A DNA stretch of 42,974 bases from an uncultured Roseburia sp. (GCA_944380515.1 CALWHT010000054.1:1-42974), one strand, 5' to 3'. Positions 10,275 to 18,065 are shown, counted from the first letter of the stretch. Notes: a model not told the origin generated them from the sequence alone. Numbers and translations are program-made.

Positions 10275-11663
10275 TCATGCTCCCACCGTGATGTTTAACT
10301 CTTTACAGCACTTTTCTATTTCCTCCACCAGTTCCTCGTCCGTCAAAACCGTGACACGGCCGTCCTCGTACTGTTTATCGACCCAAACCTTGACACGCTT
10401 CACCAGCTCGGAATTTTTATCGACACCTTTTTCCTTCGGAAGATGGTAGTAGGAATTAATCCAGAGCGCGATGCCGGCAAGACCGGAGGTATTGGAAACC
10501 GATACAAGGGGCGGCCGGTTTAAAAACTTGCCCGTGTCGAAAATATTGTAGATTTCTTCGTTTTTCAGCAGACCGTCCGCATGGATGCCCGCCCTCGTCA
10601 CATTGAAATTGCGTCCGACAAACGGAGTCCGGCTCGGCTGCACATAGCCAAGCTCTTTTTCATAATATTCGGCAAGCTCTGTGATCACTGTGGTATCCAT
10701 GCCGTCAAGCGTCCCCTTAAGCTGCGCATATTCAAATACCATCGCCTCAAGCGGTGTATTTCCGGTTCTCTCCCCGATGCCGAACAAAGAACAGTTGACG
10801 CCGCTTGCCCCGTACAGCCACGCCGTCGTGGAATTGTTGACCGCCTTATAGAAATCATTATGGCCATGCCATTCAATCAGCTCCGACGGAACTCCCGCAT
10901 GGGTCGTCAGGCCGTAGATGATTCCCGGCACGCTCCTTGGGATCACCGCTCCCGGGAAATTCACACCGTAGCCCATCGTATCGCAGGCACGGATTTTAAT
11001 CGGAATTTTATATTCCTCCATCAGCTTCATTAATTCCAGACAGAACGGAATGACGAAGCCGTAAATATCGGATCTTGTAATATCCTCCAAATGGCACCGC
11101 GGGCTGATCCCGGTTTCCAGGCACTCCCGGATAACGCTCAGATAAAGGTTCATCACCTCGCGCCTTGTCATTTTCATCTTATAAAAAATATGATAATCGG
11201 AGCAGCTCACCAGTATGCCCGTCTCACGCAGGCCGATTTCCTTTACCAGCTCAAAATCCTGCTTACTTGCACGAATCCAGCTTGTGACCTCCGGAAATTC
11301 ATAGCCCCTCTCCAGGCACTTATAAACGGCGTCCCTGTCCTTTTTGCTGTACAAAAAAAACTCACTTTGCCGAATCAGACCCTTCGGACCTCCGAGCTTA
11401 TGCAGATAGTCATAGATCGTCACTATCTGATCCGTCGTATAGGGCGCTCTTGACTGCTGCCCGTCGCGGAAGGTCGTGTCGGTAATCCAGATATTCTCCG
11501 GCATATTATGCGGCACGATTCTGTCATTAAAAGCAATTTTCGGTATTTCATCATAGGGGAACAGATTGTGGAACACATTCGGCTCCTTTACGTCCGCCAG
11601 CTGATAAAAATGTTCCTCCAGCTGCAGCAGGTTTGTTTTCCGGTTCATTACAACTTCTCTCAT
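10275..11663 (-). CDS. isopropylmalate/homocitrate synthase family, probable Re-citrate synthase
   Basis: 462-residue DRE-TIM (HMGL-like) barrel enzyme. The metal- and acceptor-binding signature TDTTFRDGQQSR lies near residue 60, WHGHNDFYKAVNN is the second metal motif and GERTGNTPLEAM the third. It lacks the roughly 100-residue C-terminal regulatory domain of LeuA. Members of this subgroup in clostridia, including the characterised Clostridium kluyveri enzyme, are Re-face citrate synthases joining oxaloacetate and acetyl-CoA. Its place directly before a GntR regulator and icd supports that role over leucine or lysine synthesis. The start MREVV follows AAAGGAGAG by five bases; a longer frame was rejected. 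Specificity among citrate, homocitrate and citramalate is inferred. Confidence 0.78.
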   Translation of the reverse strand: MREVVMNRKTNLLQLEEHFYQLADVKEPNVFHNLFPYDEIPKIAFNDRIVPHNMPENIWITDTTFRDGQQSRAPYTTDQIVTIYDYLHKLGGPKGLIRQSEFFLYSKKDRDAVYKCLERGYEFPEVTSWIRASKQDFELVKEIGLRETGILVSCSDYHIFYKMKMTRREVMNLYLSVIRECLETGISPRCHLEDITRSDIYGFVIPFCLELMKLMEEYKIPIKIRACDTMGYGVNFPGAVIPRSVPGIIYGLTTHAGVPSELIEWHGHNDFYKAVNNSTTAWLYGASGVNCSLFGIGERTGNTPLEAMVFEYAQLKGTLDGMDTTVITELAEYYEKELGYVQPSRTPFVGRNFNVTRAGIHADGLLKNEEIYNIFDTGKFLNRPPLVSVSNTSGLAGIALWINSYYHLPKEKGVDKNSELVKRVKVWVDKQYEDGRVTVLTDEELVEEIEKCCKELNITVGA

Positions 11664-11732
11664 AACATCTCTCCTTTGCGGTGCCCAAATTTTGCCAAGG
11701 ACAATCATGTATGCAGAATATATTTTACATGC

Positions 11733-11750
11733 ATAATTGTATACAATTAT
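11733..11750. promoter_or_regulatory. 18-bp perfect palindrome, candidate GntR/FCD operator
   Basis: ATAATTGTATACAATTAT reads identically on both strands. Its TTGTATACAA core matches the style of operators bound by FadR/FCD-type GntR proteins. It lies just downstream of the -10 box of the promoter at 11764-11791, near the expected transcription start, where a bound repressor would block the operon that includes the GntR gene itself. Confidence 0.65.
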
Positions 11751-11763
11751 ACCGTGGTTCTAT

Positions 11764-11791
11764 TTTATACATTTCCCTTTTTATTTGTCAA
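11764..11791 (-). promoter_or_regulatory. sigma-A promoter of the citrate synthase-gntR-icd operon
   Basis: TTGACA (11791-11786) and TATAAA (11769-11764) on the minus strand with a 16-bp spacer. The palindrome at 11733-11750 starts 14 bp downstream of the -10 box. Confidence 0.7.
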
Positions 11792-11842
11792 GGAATAATA
11801 ATTTATGCAAGGTATAATCTGATGTTATGATAAAAAGCCCCC

Positions 11843-12871
11843 TTATTTGCGCACTGCAATATTGACGATAACCTCACTGCCCTTTGTGAGTGCCACAGAC
11901 CGGTTTCCCAGCACCGAAATACATTCCTCACAGGCTTTCATCAGCGCGTTTAAGACCTTGTCTTCCTGCACCAGGAGGCTTTTATCCTCTCCCACGGCCG
12001 AACAGCTGACACGGAGCACATATGCTTTCGTCACGTTCTGCACCACAGCCGAAAGCTTATATTTTCCGATGATCATTTTGCAGGCCTGTGCCGTCAGCCG
12101 CACAAGATAGGCAATTTCCTGCGCCTTAATGAAATCTATCGGCGCGTCAAACTGCTTTTTCATGGAAAAGCCGCAGCCATCCTGGGGACGGTTATATTCC
12201 TCCGTCAGCTTGTCCGCCCACTCGTCGAAGCCCAGGACCGGTCCCACCATAGTATCCAGATATGCCCCCGCCATCCATTCATACCACGCCGTAAGCTTTT
12301 CGGCAACCGCTCCGTCCAGCTCCGCCATGTTTAGATTATTGGAAAGCACCTTTAAGAACACCTGCCAGCTCCGGCGAAAATTTTTGGTGTTTTCCTCCCA
12401 GGCATGCTCCATCCTCAGAAAATCCTGCTCCGTGGAGAATACGCCCATGTCTGCTTCTTCCTCCTCCCGGCGAATCCTCTCACACATTTTTTTATAATCC
12501 AGGCTCGCCCGAATCGGAGAAAGCAGATCATCCGCCACGCGGCAGGGCTTTAGAATCAGCTTGAAGGTCCTGCATTGGTTCATAAACGCCACCGTTTCCG
12601 AAATTTTGTCGGCGTCCGTCATCGCCACCCGGACAGTTTCCGGAGAAAGCATTTCTATCATGGAAAACAGCTCCGCTCCGGTCATAACCGGCATATGCAT
12701 ATCACTGATAAATACGTCCACGGTTCTGTTTTCGACAAGCTCAATCGCCTTTTCGGGCGAATCCAAAAGCTCGTACTCAAACTCTCTTTTTTCCTCTACC
12801 GCCTCTAAAATCGCGCGGATGCGTTCCGCATTTGCCCGTTCCGGCTCCACAATCACTACGAAACTCATCAT
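11843..12871 (-). CDS. response-regulator-like protein with uncharacterised C-terminal domain
   Basis: 342-residue cytoplasmic protein. Residues 3-125 form a CheY-like receiver: the phospho-acceptor is Asp57 in FISDMHMPVMTGAEL, with a Thr in AMTDADK and the conserved Lys in LILKPC. The acidic pocket is altered, reading VEPER where receivers usually have two adjacent acidic residues. Residues 126-342 match no output domain I recognise; they are helical, lack an obvious DNA-binding or GGDEF/EAL/HD-GYP motif, and end in a strand-rich segment (SEVIVNIAVRK) faintly reminiscent of a degenerate GHKL fold. The start was set after GGGAGG; the next Met (12868) is equally possible. No histidine kinase is nearby. 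Single-gene unit with promoter 12904-12932. Confidence 0.7.
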   Translation of the reverse strand: MMSFVVIVEPERANAERIRAILEAVEEKREFEYELLDSPEKAIELVENRTVDVFISDMHMPVMTGAELFSMIEMLSPETVRVAMTDADKISETVAFMNQCRTFKLILKPCRVADDLLSPIRASLDYKKMCERIRREEEEADMGVFSTEQDFLRMEHAWEENTKNFRRSWQVFLKVLSNNLNMAELDGAVAEKLTAWYEWMAGAYLDTMVGPVLGFDEWADKLTEEYNRPQDGCGFSMKKQFDAPIDFIKAQEIAYLVRLTAQACKMIIGKYKLSAVVQNVTKAYVLRVSCSAVGEDKSLLVQEDKVLNALMKACEECISVLGNRSVALTKGSEVIVNIAVRK

Positions 12872-12903
12872 TTCCGCCTCCCCTCTTTTCTCCATGCCAT
12901 TTT

Positions 12904-12932
12904 ATCATACCAAATTCGAAGGCACACCTCAA
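12904..12932 (-). promoter_or_regulatory. sigma-A promoter of the response-regulator-like gene
   Basis: TTGAGG (12932-12927) and TATGAT (12909-12904) on the minus strand, 17-bp spacer, 33 bp before the predicted start. Confidence 0.65.
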
Positions 12933-12952
12933 TTCTTTTTCAAAATTCTGTA

Positions 12953-12979
12953 ACACTTATTTTCCTCTCTCATAAGATA
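12953..12979 (+). promoter_or_regulatory. possible mother-cell (sigma-K-like) promoter of the Cys/Gly-rich gene
   Basis: CATAAGATA at 12971-12979 fits the sigma-K/sigma-E -10 pattern CATANNNTA, and an AC dinucleotide lies at the expected distance upstream (12953-12956). No sigma-A pair is evident. The gene's ribosome site begins about 17 bp further on. Pattern match only. Confidence 0.35.
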
Positions 12980-13009
12980 CAGTGTAAGAAAAATTTGGAG
13001 GATTTAATT

Positions 13010-13237
13010 ATGAGTGATTTAGCTGCAACAAACTGTGGTGGAGGATGTTCCTGTAACGACGGAGGCTGCAACTCCATTCTTTGGATCATCATCTTATTGT
13101 GCTGCTGCGGCGGCAACGGCGGAATCTGCGGCAATAACAACGGCTGCGGCGGATGCGGCAACAATGACTGCCTGTGGATTATCCTGCTTCTGTTCTGCTG
13201 CGGCGGATGCGGCGGCAACAACGGTTTCTGCTGCTAA
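13010..13237 (+). CDS. small Cys/Gly-rich protein, possible spore-coat type
   Basis: 75-residue protein of extreme composition, rich in Cys, Gly and Asn. After a short N-terminus MSDLAATNCGGGCSC it contains two copies of a hydrophobic-then-Cys/Gly unit: ILWIIILLCCCGGNGG followed by an Asn/Gly linker, then LWIILLLFCCGGCGG. Proteins of this look in Lachnospiraceae are sometimes given the uninformative name 'high-cysteine chorion-like'; no function is known. The ATG at 13010 was chosen over an upstream start because GGAGG lies eight bases before it. A sigma-K-like promoter and a clean terminator make it a single-gene unit. Spore-coat or envelope structure is a guess from composition and promoter. 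Confidence 0.7.
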   Translation: MSDLAATNCGGGCSCNDGGCNSILWIIILLCCCGGNGGICGNNNGCGGCGNNDCLWIILLLFCCGGCGGNNGFCC

Positions 13238-13260
13238 CGGCAGTTTTCCGAACGGGCATC

Positions 13261-13287
13261 GCAAGGGCGGGAAACCGCCCTTTTTGC
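13261..13287 (+). terminator. terminator of the Cys/Gly-rich gene
   Basis: AAGGGCGG and CCGCCCTT pair around a GAAA tetraloop and run into five T residues, starting 25 bp after the stop codon. Confidence 0.9.
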
Positions 13288-13320
13288 CCATCCAATGACA
13301 GCTCCTTGCGGATAAAGCTG

Positions 13321-13358
13321 CGGGAGGCGCGCACCTGGCACGCCTCCCGTTGTTTTTT
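13321..13358 (+). terminator. second hairpin between convergent small genes
   Basis: CGGGAGGCG (13321-13329) pairs with CGCCTCCCG (13341-13349) and TTGTTTTTT follows on the plus strand. It lies between the Cys/Gly-rich gene and the 47-codon minus-strand gene and may act as a backup terminator. Confidence 0.65.
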
Positions 13359-13365
13359 CCTGTTT

Positions 13366-13509
13366 TTACTTTTTAGGCTCCACGGCTTCCCCGTCCTTAC
13401 GCCTTTCCTTTAAAAGCTTTTCGTACACGCCGCACTCCTTCGGCACCTTTTTTCTTTTGACACATTCTTCATCTATTTCATAGACACTGTTATCTTCAAT
13501 TATAAGCAT
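13366..13509 (-). CDS. 47-residue conserved-looking small protein
   Basis: Small gene encoding a charged protein starting MLIIEDNSVYEIDEECVKRK and ending KERRKDGEAVEPKK. It has Cys residues at positions 16 and 26, no membrane segment and no signal peptide. GGAGG lies seven bases before the chosen ATG; a second ATG two codons upstream sits too close to that site. The ribosome site, the terminator-like hairpin immediately downstream and the coherent amino-acid composition support a real gene. I recall similar short proteins in Lachnospiraceae but know no function, and could not check by search. Confidence 0.6.
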   Translation of the reverse strand: MLIIEDNSVYEIDEECVKRKKVPKECGVYEKLLKERRKDGEAVEPKK

Positions 13510-13593
13510 ATGCATCCCTCCGTAGTTATCTTATGCAGGCTCTGTCATAAAGCAGCTTTTCCATTCATAAACTAAAGAAAAAAGGCAGAAATA

Positions 13594-13920
13594 ATGGAAC
13601 AAAACACATTAACTCCTTTTGACAATATGACCCAGACAAGGGAACTTCAAATGTTAAAAACGGTAGTTCCCTATATGAAAGGAGAGCAAAAAAAACAATT
13701 TGCCATATTAATAAAGTATATGGAGCTTCAAAATACCATTCAGGTATTTTCACAGGAGGATAAGGTTCTCTCCATGTGCTCCGTCAGCGAAGAAGAAAAC
13801 ACCACGCTTGCCATGCTGGGTGAACTTCGGAAATTCTGCTCCGAAAAGGAGCTGGAAACGCTTGACATGATTACCAATATGGTTTCCATGCTGGAAACCT
13901 ACGAAACAATTTTCACCTGA
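13594..13920 (+). CDS. hypothetical helical protein, 108 residues
   Basis: 108-residue soluble, mainly alpha-helical protein of unknown function, beginning MEQNTLTPFDNMTQTREL. No signal peptide, membrane segment or catalytic motif is visible. The central MKGEQKKQFAILIKYMELQN segment is amphipathic and could mediate self-association. A modest AAAGGCAG ribosome site precedes the ATG. It is followed 19 bp later by a second small helical protein and both end at one long terminator, so they form a two-gene operon. Both discuss-worthy features are shared: MKGEQKKQF here and MSTEKLQFLMNF in the partner look like related helix pairs. Function unknown. Confidence 0.7.
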   Translation: MEQNTLTPFDNMTQTRELQMLKTVVPYMKGEQKKQFAILIKYMELQNTIQVFSQEDKVLSMCSVSEEENTTLAMLGELRKFCSEKELETLDMITNMVSMLETYETIFT

Positions 13921-13939
13921 TTCGGAAAGGAAATAAAAA

Positions 13940-14218
13940 ATGGAAAATGATTTTTGGAACAACCCGATGCTAAAGAGCATGTCGACGGAAAAGCTTCAGT
14001 TTCTTATGAACTTTGCCTCGAAGGATAAGCCGACGGAGATGAAGGATATGATGCCGTTTCTGTTAAGCACGATGAATACCGCAAAATCAAAGGATATTCA
14101 ATTCACCGACCCGGAAACGGAGCTTTTGATATCACTTCTGAAGCAGAATATGACCGAGGAGGAATCCGCTAAGGCGGACAAAATTATACGTCTGATGCGG
14201 GAACGGAAAAGCAAATAA
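13940..14218 (+). CDS. hypothetical helical protein, 92 residues
   Basis: 92-residue soluble, Met- and Lys-rich helical protein starting MENDFWNNPMLKSMSTEKLQ and ending IIRLMRERKSK. It is preceded by GGAAAGG six to nine bases before the ATG. Second gene of a two-gene unit with the 108-residue protein; a perfect 18-bp inverted repeat terminates the transcript. The gene pair lies beside a putative sporulation-type Cys/Gly-rich gene, so a sporulation-stage role is conceivable but unsupported. I do not recognise a named domain. Confidence 0.7.
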   Translation: MENDFWNNPMLKSMSTEKLQFLMNFASKDKPTEMKDMMPFLLSTMNTAKSKDIQFTDPETELLISLLKQNMTEEESAKADKIIRLMRERKSK

Positions 14219-14223
14219 TATAA

Positions 14224-14267
14224 GGCAGAGAAAAACAGGGGCTGTTCTTCCCCTGTTTTTCTCTGCC
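14224..14267. terminator. bidirectional terminator, perfect 18-bp stem
   Basis: Arms 14224-14241 and 14250-14267 are exact inverted complements with an 8-base loop; each arm carries an A5/T5 tract, so it can end the small-gene operon (plus strand) and the secreted-protein gene (minus strand), which converge here. Confidence 0.88.
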
Positions 14268-14287
14268 CCGGCACAATGGCTCTGTGT

Positions 14288-15610
14288 TTACCAAATAGAT
14301 GCAACTGCAACTTCAAGTACCTTGTCAATCGGTGCGGTGCTTTTCCCGTTTCCGTCTGTCCCCTCGAAATATTTCAGGCTCGCGGATTCAAACAGTACAT
14401 AAACCGTATCTCCGGCAATCTCAACCTCCTCGGAGCAGGGCGGCATTTCCACCTTTCTCGCCGGCTCATTCGGCTTTTTATCCAAAGCCAGAAGCGAATC
14501 ATACACCTTCAGATAAGAGGAATTGTTTCTGCCGTAGGAGGTGCTTAAATAAACGGAGCCGTCCCCGTCGAAGGCAATGCCCTGCACCTTGCTCGGAATA
14601 CGGCAGCTGCTCACAGCAGTGAGCTTATCCTCCTCCTTATCGTAGCTGTAGGAATACATTTCCGATTCGAACAGCTTCGTATGCGTCGCCACCCAGATTC
14701 TGCCTCCGTAACAGGTAAGGCAGGAGGGAATATTTTTTAAGTGGTATTCATCCGATAAGGCGGACGCATCCACACAGCCCCCGGGGGAATCCGACGCAAT
14801 CTTTAAAAGATATTCGTAGGGAATCCGCTCCAACGTTTTGGAATTAGAGTGACAAACCCAGATATTCTCCCCGTCAAAGGCGATTCCTCCGAGATGACTC
14901 TCCTTTTTCATTTCCAGTGTCACGATATAGCTCCCGTCCGTACGGTCAAACAGCATCAGCGAGCCGTAGGCGCTCTTGTCGTCGGAATATGCGGAAATCA
15001 GCACAAGCTCCGGCGTAAAGCAGAGTCCCTGATAGCACTGTCCCGAGCTGGTGATGACATTGTCCATATAATCCGCTTCCCTGGTAGATGGCATCCCCGG
15101 AATTTCAAGCTCATCCAGAAACGAATAGCTGCACTCCTTTAACTCCTTCTGCGCATTTCCGCCTGCCTTCCCCGCCTGATAGGAATACATCTCTACATTG
15201 TAATGATTGTCAATCGCTCTCGTCCATTTGGCAAATAAAACCATGTTGGCGGCGTTATCCGCATTAATTTCCGTTATCTTATTGCGGTACGCGCAGTCCG
15301 TATACCATCCGGCAAAATTATAGCCCTCCCGGACCGGAACCTCCAGCGTAACCGGAAGCTCCTCCGGGCTAAGCGACGCAGGGTTGGCATTATTATTGAT
15401 GCCTCCGTTTAATTCATAAATCAGGTGATATTCGGATGTGTCAAGTCCCATAAAAATATCCAGCGACGAGCCGGTAGCGGAAATCTGCGCACCGGAGGCG
15501 CTTTGCGCCCCCATACCACACGCCCGGATAATCTGCGGGTCGTTTACCAGAAATATAAACACATATAAAATGACAAGCACTTCTCTGCCGATTGCCCTGC
15601 ACAGCCTCAT
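14288..15610 (-). CDS. secreted protein with Listeria-Bacteroides (InlB B) repeat and beta-propeller-like domain
   Basis: 440-residue exported protein. Residues 1-35 form a signal sequence (hydrophobic VLVILYVFIFLV, then a possible cleavage near RACGMG). Residues about 56-130 are one InlB B-type repeat (YELNGGINNNANP, then GYNFAGWYTDCAYRNKI and LFAKWTR). Residues about 170-435 hold propeller-like blades with two recurring GIAFDG segments (GIAFDGENIWVCHS and GIAFDGDGSVYLST). No sortase motif or membrane anchor was found at the C-terminus, which ends with EVAVASIW. A GGGGGGAAG ribosome site precedes the ATG. It lies 66 bp after the EF-G-like gene. Probably a cell-surface or secreted binding protein; ligand unknown. 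Confidence 0.75.
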   Translation of the reverse strand: MRLCRAIGREVLVILYVFIFLVNDPQIIRACGMGAQSASGAQISATGSSLDIFMGLDTSEYHLIYELNGGINNNANPASLSPEELPVTLEVPVREGYNFAGWYTDCAYRNKITEINADNAANMVLFAKWTRAIDNHYNVEMYSYQAGKAGGNAQKELKECSYSFLDELEIPGMPSTREADYMDNVITSSGQCYQGLCFTPELVLISAYSDDKSAYGSLMLFDRTDGSYIVTLEMKKESHLGGIAFDGENIWVCHSNSKTLERIPYEYLLKIASDSPGGCVDASALSDEYHLKNIPSCLTCYGGRIWVATHTKLFESEMYSYSYDKEEDKLTAVSSCRIPSKVQGIAFDGDGSVYLSTSYGRNNSSYLKVYDSLLALDKKPNEPARKVEMPPCSEEVEIAGDTVYVLFESASLKYFEGTDGNGKSTAPIDKVLEVAVASIW

Positions 15611-15676
15611 GTACGCTTCCCCCCTGCGTCATTCCGAAAGTGCATCCGCTGTGTTCACATCCGTATCATTCAGGCA

Positions 15677-17767
15677 TCAGTTCTCCGCGTTTTCCAGCTT
15701 GCCTGCCCGTTCCGCGACTTCACGCTCCTGAATATCCGAAGGCGCCTGCTCATAGCGCGCGAACTCATAGGAGAAGGTTCCGCTGCCGCCCGTCATGGAG
15801 CGCAGATCGGTATTGTAGCCATACAGCTCCATATAGGGAACGTCCGCGACAATTTCCTGGCATCCGTTTTCCACCGGATTCATGCCGAGCACGCGCCCGC
15901 GGCGCTTGTTCAGATCACCCATGATGTCTCCGGTATATTTGTCCGGCACAACAACCTTTAAGGCCACAATCGGCTCCAGCAGCACCGGAGAGGCTTCCAT
16001 GAAGCCCTTCTTAAACGCCTGAAGCGCCGCTACCTTAAATGCCATCTCCGAGGAATCCACCGGATGATAGGAGCCGTCATAGAGCACCGCCTTGACGCCG
16101 ACCACCGGATACGCGGCCATCGGTCCTTTTAACACGCCCTCCTGAATGCCTTTCTCAACTGCCGGGAAATAGTTTTTCGGAACCGCCCCGCCGACTACGC
16201 ACTGTTCAAATACATACGGCGTCTCCAAATCTCCCGACGGCTCAAAGGTCATTTTGACATGCCCGTACTGTCCGTGACCGCCGGACTGCTTTTTGTATTT
16301 GTACTCAACATCTGCTTTCCTGCGGATTGTCTCCCGGAATGCAACTTTCGGTTTCTTTAATTCAATTTCTACTTTATACCGCTCCAACAGCTTGCTTGCC
16401 GCCACTTCCAGGTGCTGGTCGCCCATACCGTAAAGCAGCGTCTGGCCGTTTTCGCTGTCATTGACCGCCTTTAAGGTCAAGTCCTCCTGCATCAGCTTCT
16501 GCAGCGCCTGGGAAATTTTATCCTCATCTCCCTTATTCACTGCCTTATATCGCTTACAGGTATATGGTGTGGAGATTGTGGTTCTGATATACAGAATCGG
16601 ATTGGCTTTTGTCGACAGGGAATCTGTGGTAGCAGCCTTCGTCAGCTTTGCGAGCGCTCCGATGTCTCCCGCATGAAGCTCTTTGACTTCCTCCGGCTTA
16701 TTGCCGCGGAGCACATAAATCTTGCCGATTTTTTCCTCAACATCCTTATGCTGGTTAAAGAGCACATCGTCCGTTTTCAGCACGCCCGAATTTACTTTAA
16801 TCAAAGAATACTTGCCGATGAACGGGTCGACGATGGTTTTCCAGATATAGGCGGATTTCGGCTTCGAGAAATCATAATCCGCATGATAAACCTCATTTGA
16901 CAGGGCGTTAATGCCGGTACAGGAGCGTTTATCCGGGCCGGGAAGATATTTTACAATATCTACCATCAGGGTGTAGACGCCGCGTGCAAGAATGTTGGAG
17001 CCCATCAGCACCGGAACAATGCTTCCGTCTGCCACGTTCACGCGCAGCGCCTGACGGATTTCGTCCTCGGAAAATTCTTCGCCGTTAAAGTAACGCTCCA
17101 TGAACTCCTCGCTGGTCTCCGCAACCGCTTCCATTAACGCTTCTCTGCAGATACCGAGATTTTCCATGGAATATTCGGGCACCTCTGCCTTCTCCACTTC
17201 GCCGTTGTCCTTCCAGCGCTTCGCACGCTGCTGCAATACATTCACGTAGCCGACAAACTGTCCGTTTTCACGGATGGGCAGATGGAACGGCGCAATCTTC
17301 TTGCCGTAAAGTGCCTGAAGATCCTCTACGACCTGCCGGAAGCTCGCCTCGTCAATATCCATATCCGTAACGAAAACCATACGCGGAAGCTTATATTTCT
17401 CGCACATATCCCATGCCTTTTTCGTGCCTACCTCGATGCCGGCCTTCCCGGAAACAACGATAATCGCCGCATCCGCCGCGCTCACCGCCTCCTCTGTCTC
17501 GCCGACAAAGTCGAAATAACCGGGTGCGTCTAAAATATTAATCTTGATATCTCCCCACGGAATCGGGATTACGGAAGTATTGACGGAAAACAGGCGTTTT
17601 GTTTCTTCCTTGTCATAGTCGCTGATGGTATTGCCATCTGCGACCTTTCCCATACGGGTCGTCATCCCGGCAAGGTAAGCCATCGCCTCGGCGAGACTTG
17701 TCTTGCCGGAGCCCCCATGTCCCAGCAGAACCACGTTGCGAATCTTGTCAGTTGTGTAAACGTTCAT
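15677..17767 (-). CDS. EF-G-like translation GTPase (EF-G2 subfamily)
   Basis: 696-residue translational GTPase with all five EF-G domains. The P-loop is GHGGSGKTS at 16-24 and the G3 element is DAPG at 80-83. The G4 element, normally NKxD, reads TDMD at 134-137. Switch I reads KRLFSVNTSV and lacks the RGIT of canonical EF-G. Domain IV includes KQSGGHGQYGHVKMTFEP. These marks place it in the second EF-G-like group common in clostridia rather than the ribosomal-operon EF-G. A GGAGG site precedes the ATG. It is a one-gene unit upstream of the secreted propeller protein. Exact role (alternative translocase, ribosome recycling or stress factor) is not known from sequence. Confidence 0.88.
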   Translation of the reverse strand: MNVYTTDKIRNVVLLGHGGSGKTSLAEAMAYLAGMTTRMGKVADGNTISDYDKEETKRLFSVNTSVIPIPWGDIKINILDAPGYFDFVGETEEAVSAADAAIIVVSGKAGIEVGTKKAWDMCEKYKLPRMVFVTDMDIDEASFRQVVEDLQALYGKKIAPFHLPIRENGQFVGYVNVLQQRAKRWKDNGEVEKAEVPEYSMENLGICREALMEAVAETSEEFMERYFNGEEFSEDEIRQALRVNVADGSIVPVLMGSNILARGVYTLMVDIVKYLPGPDKRSCTGINALSNEVYHADYDFSKPKSAYIWKTIVDPFIGKYSLIKVNSGVLKTDDVLFNQHKDVEEKIGKIYVLRGNKPEEVKELHAGDIGALAKLTKAATTDSLSTKANPILYIRTTISTPYTCKRYKAVNKGDEDKISQALQKLMQEDLTLKAVNDSENGQTLLYGMGDQHLEVAASKLLERYKVEIELKKPKVAFRETIRRKADVEYKYKKQSGGHGQYGHVKMTFEPSGDLETPYVFEQCVVGGAVPKNYFPAVEKGIQEGVLKGPMAAYPVVGVKAVLYDGSYHPVDSSEMAFKVAALQAFKKGFMEASPVLLEPIVALKVVVPDKYTGDIMGDLNKRRGRVLGMNPVENGCQEIVADVPYMELYGYNTDLRSMTGGSGTFSYEFARYEQAPSDIQEREVAERAGKLENAEN

Positions 17768-17832
17768 AGCAAATCCTCCAATACCTGTTATTTATACCAA
17801 TAGGAAGCTCTATTGAATATGTGTATGGATAT

Positions 17833-17861
17833 ATTTTACTAAATTATAGCGTTTATTACAA
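17833..17861 (-). promoter_or_regulatory. candidate promoter of the EF-G-like gene
   Basis: TTGTAA (17861-17856) and TAAAAT (17838-17833), minus strand, 17-bp spacer. A TATAAT at 17848-17843 lacks a partner -35 box. Confidence 0.4.
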
Positions 17862-18036
17862 CTTATTTATTCACTTTTACTAACTATTTTTATTTTATTA
17901 TAGATTTGTTTATATATTATGTATGTTTTTTAAATAATTTATAACCATTTTGAAGGAACGTTTACATAATATTCACAGTCCGTCCATACTTCGCTTATAT
18001 TTTTCTGCATTGCCATTACTTTTACACTTTAACGTG

Positions 18037-18065
18037 TTGACTTTTCGTTTGTTTCTGTCTATGAT
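18037..18065 (+). promoter_or_regulatory. sigma-A promoter of tyrA
   Basis: TTGACT (18037-18042) and TATGAT (18060-18065) with a 17-bp spacer, 43 bp before the tyrA start. Confidence 0.82.
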
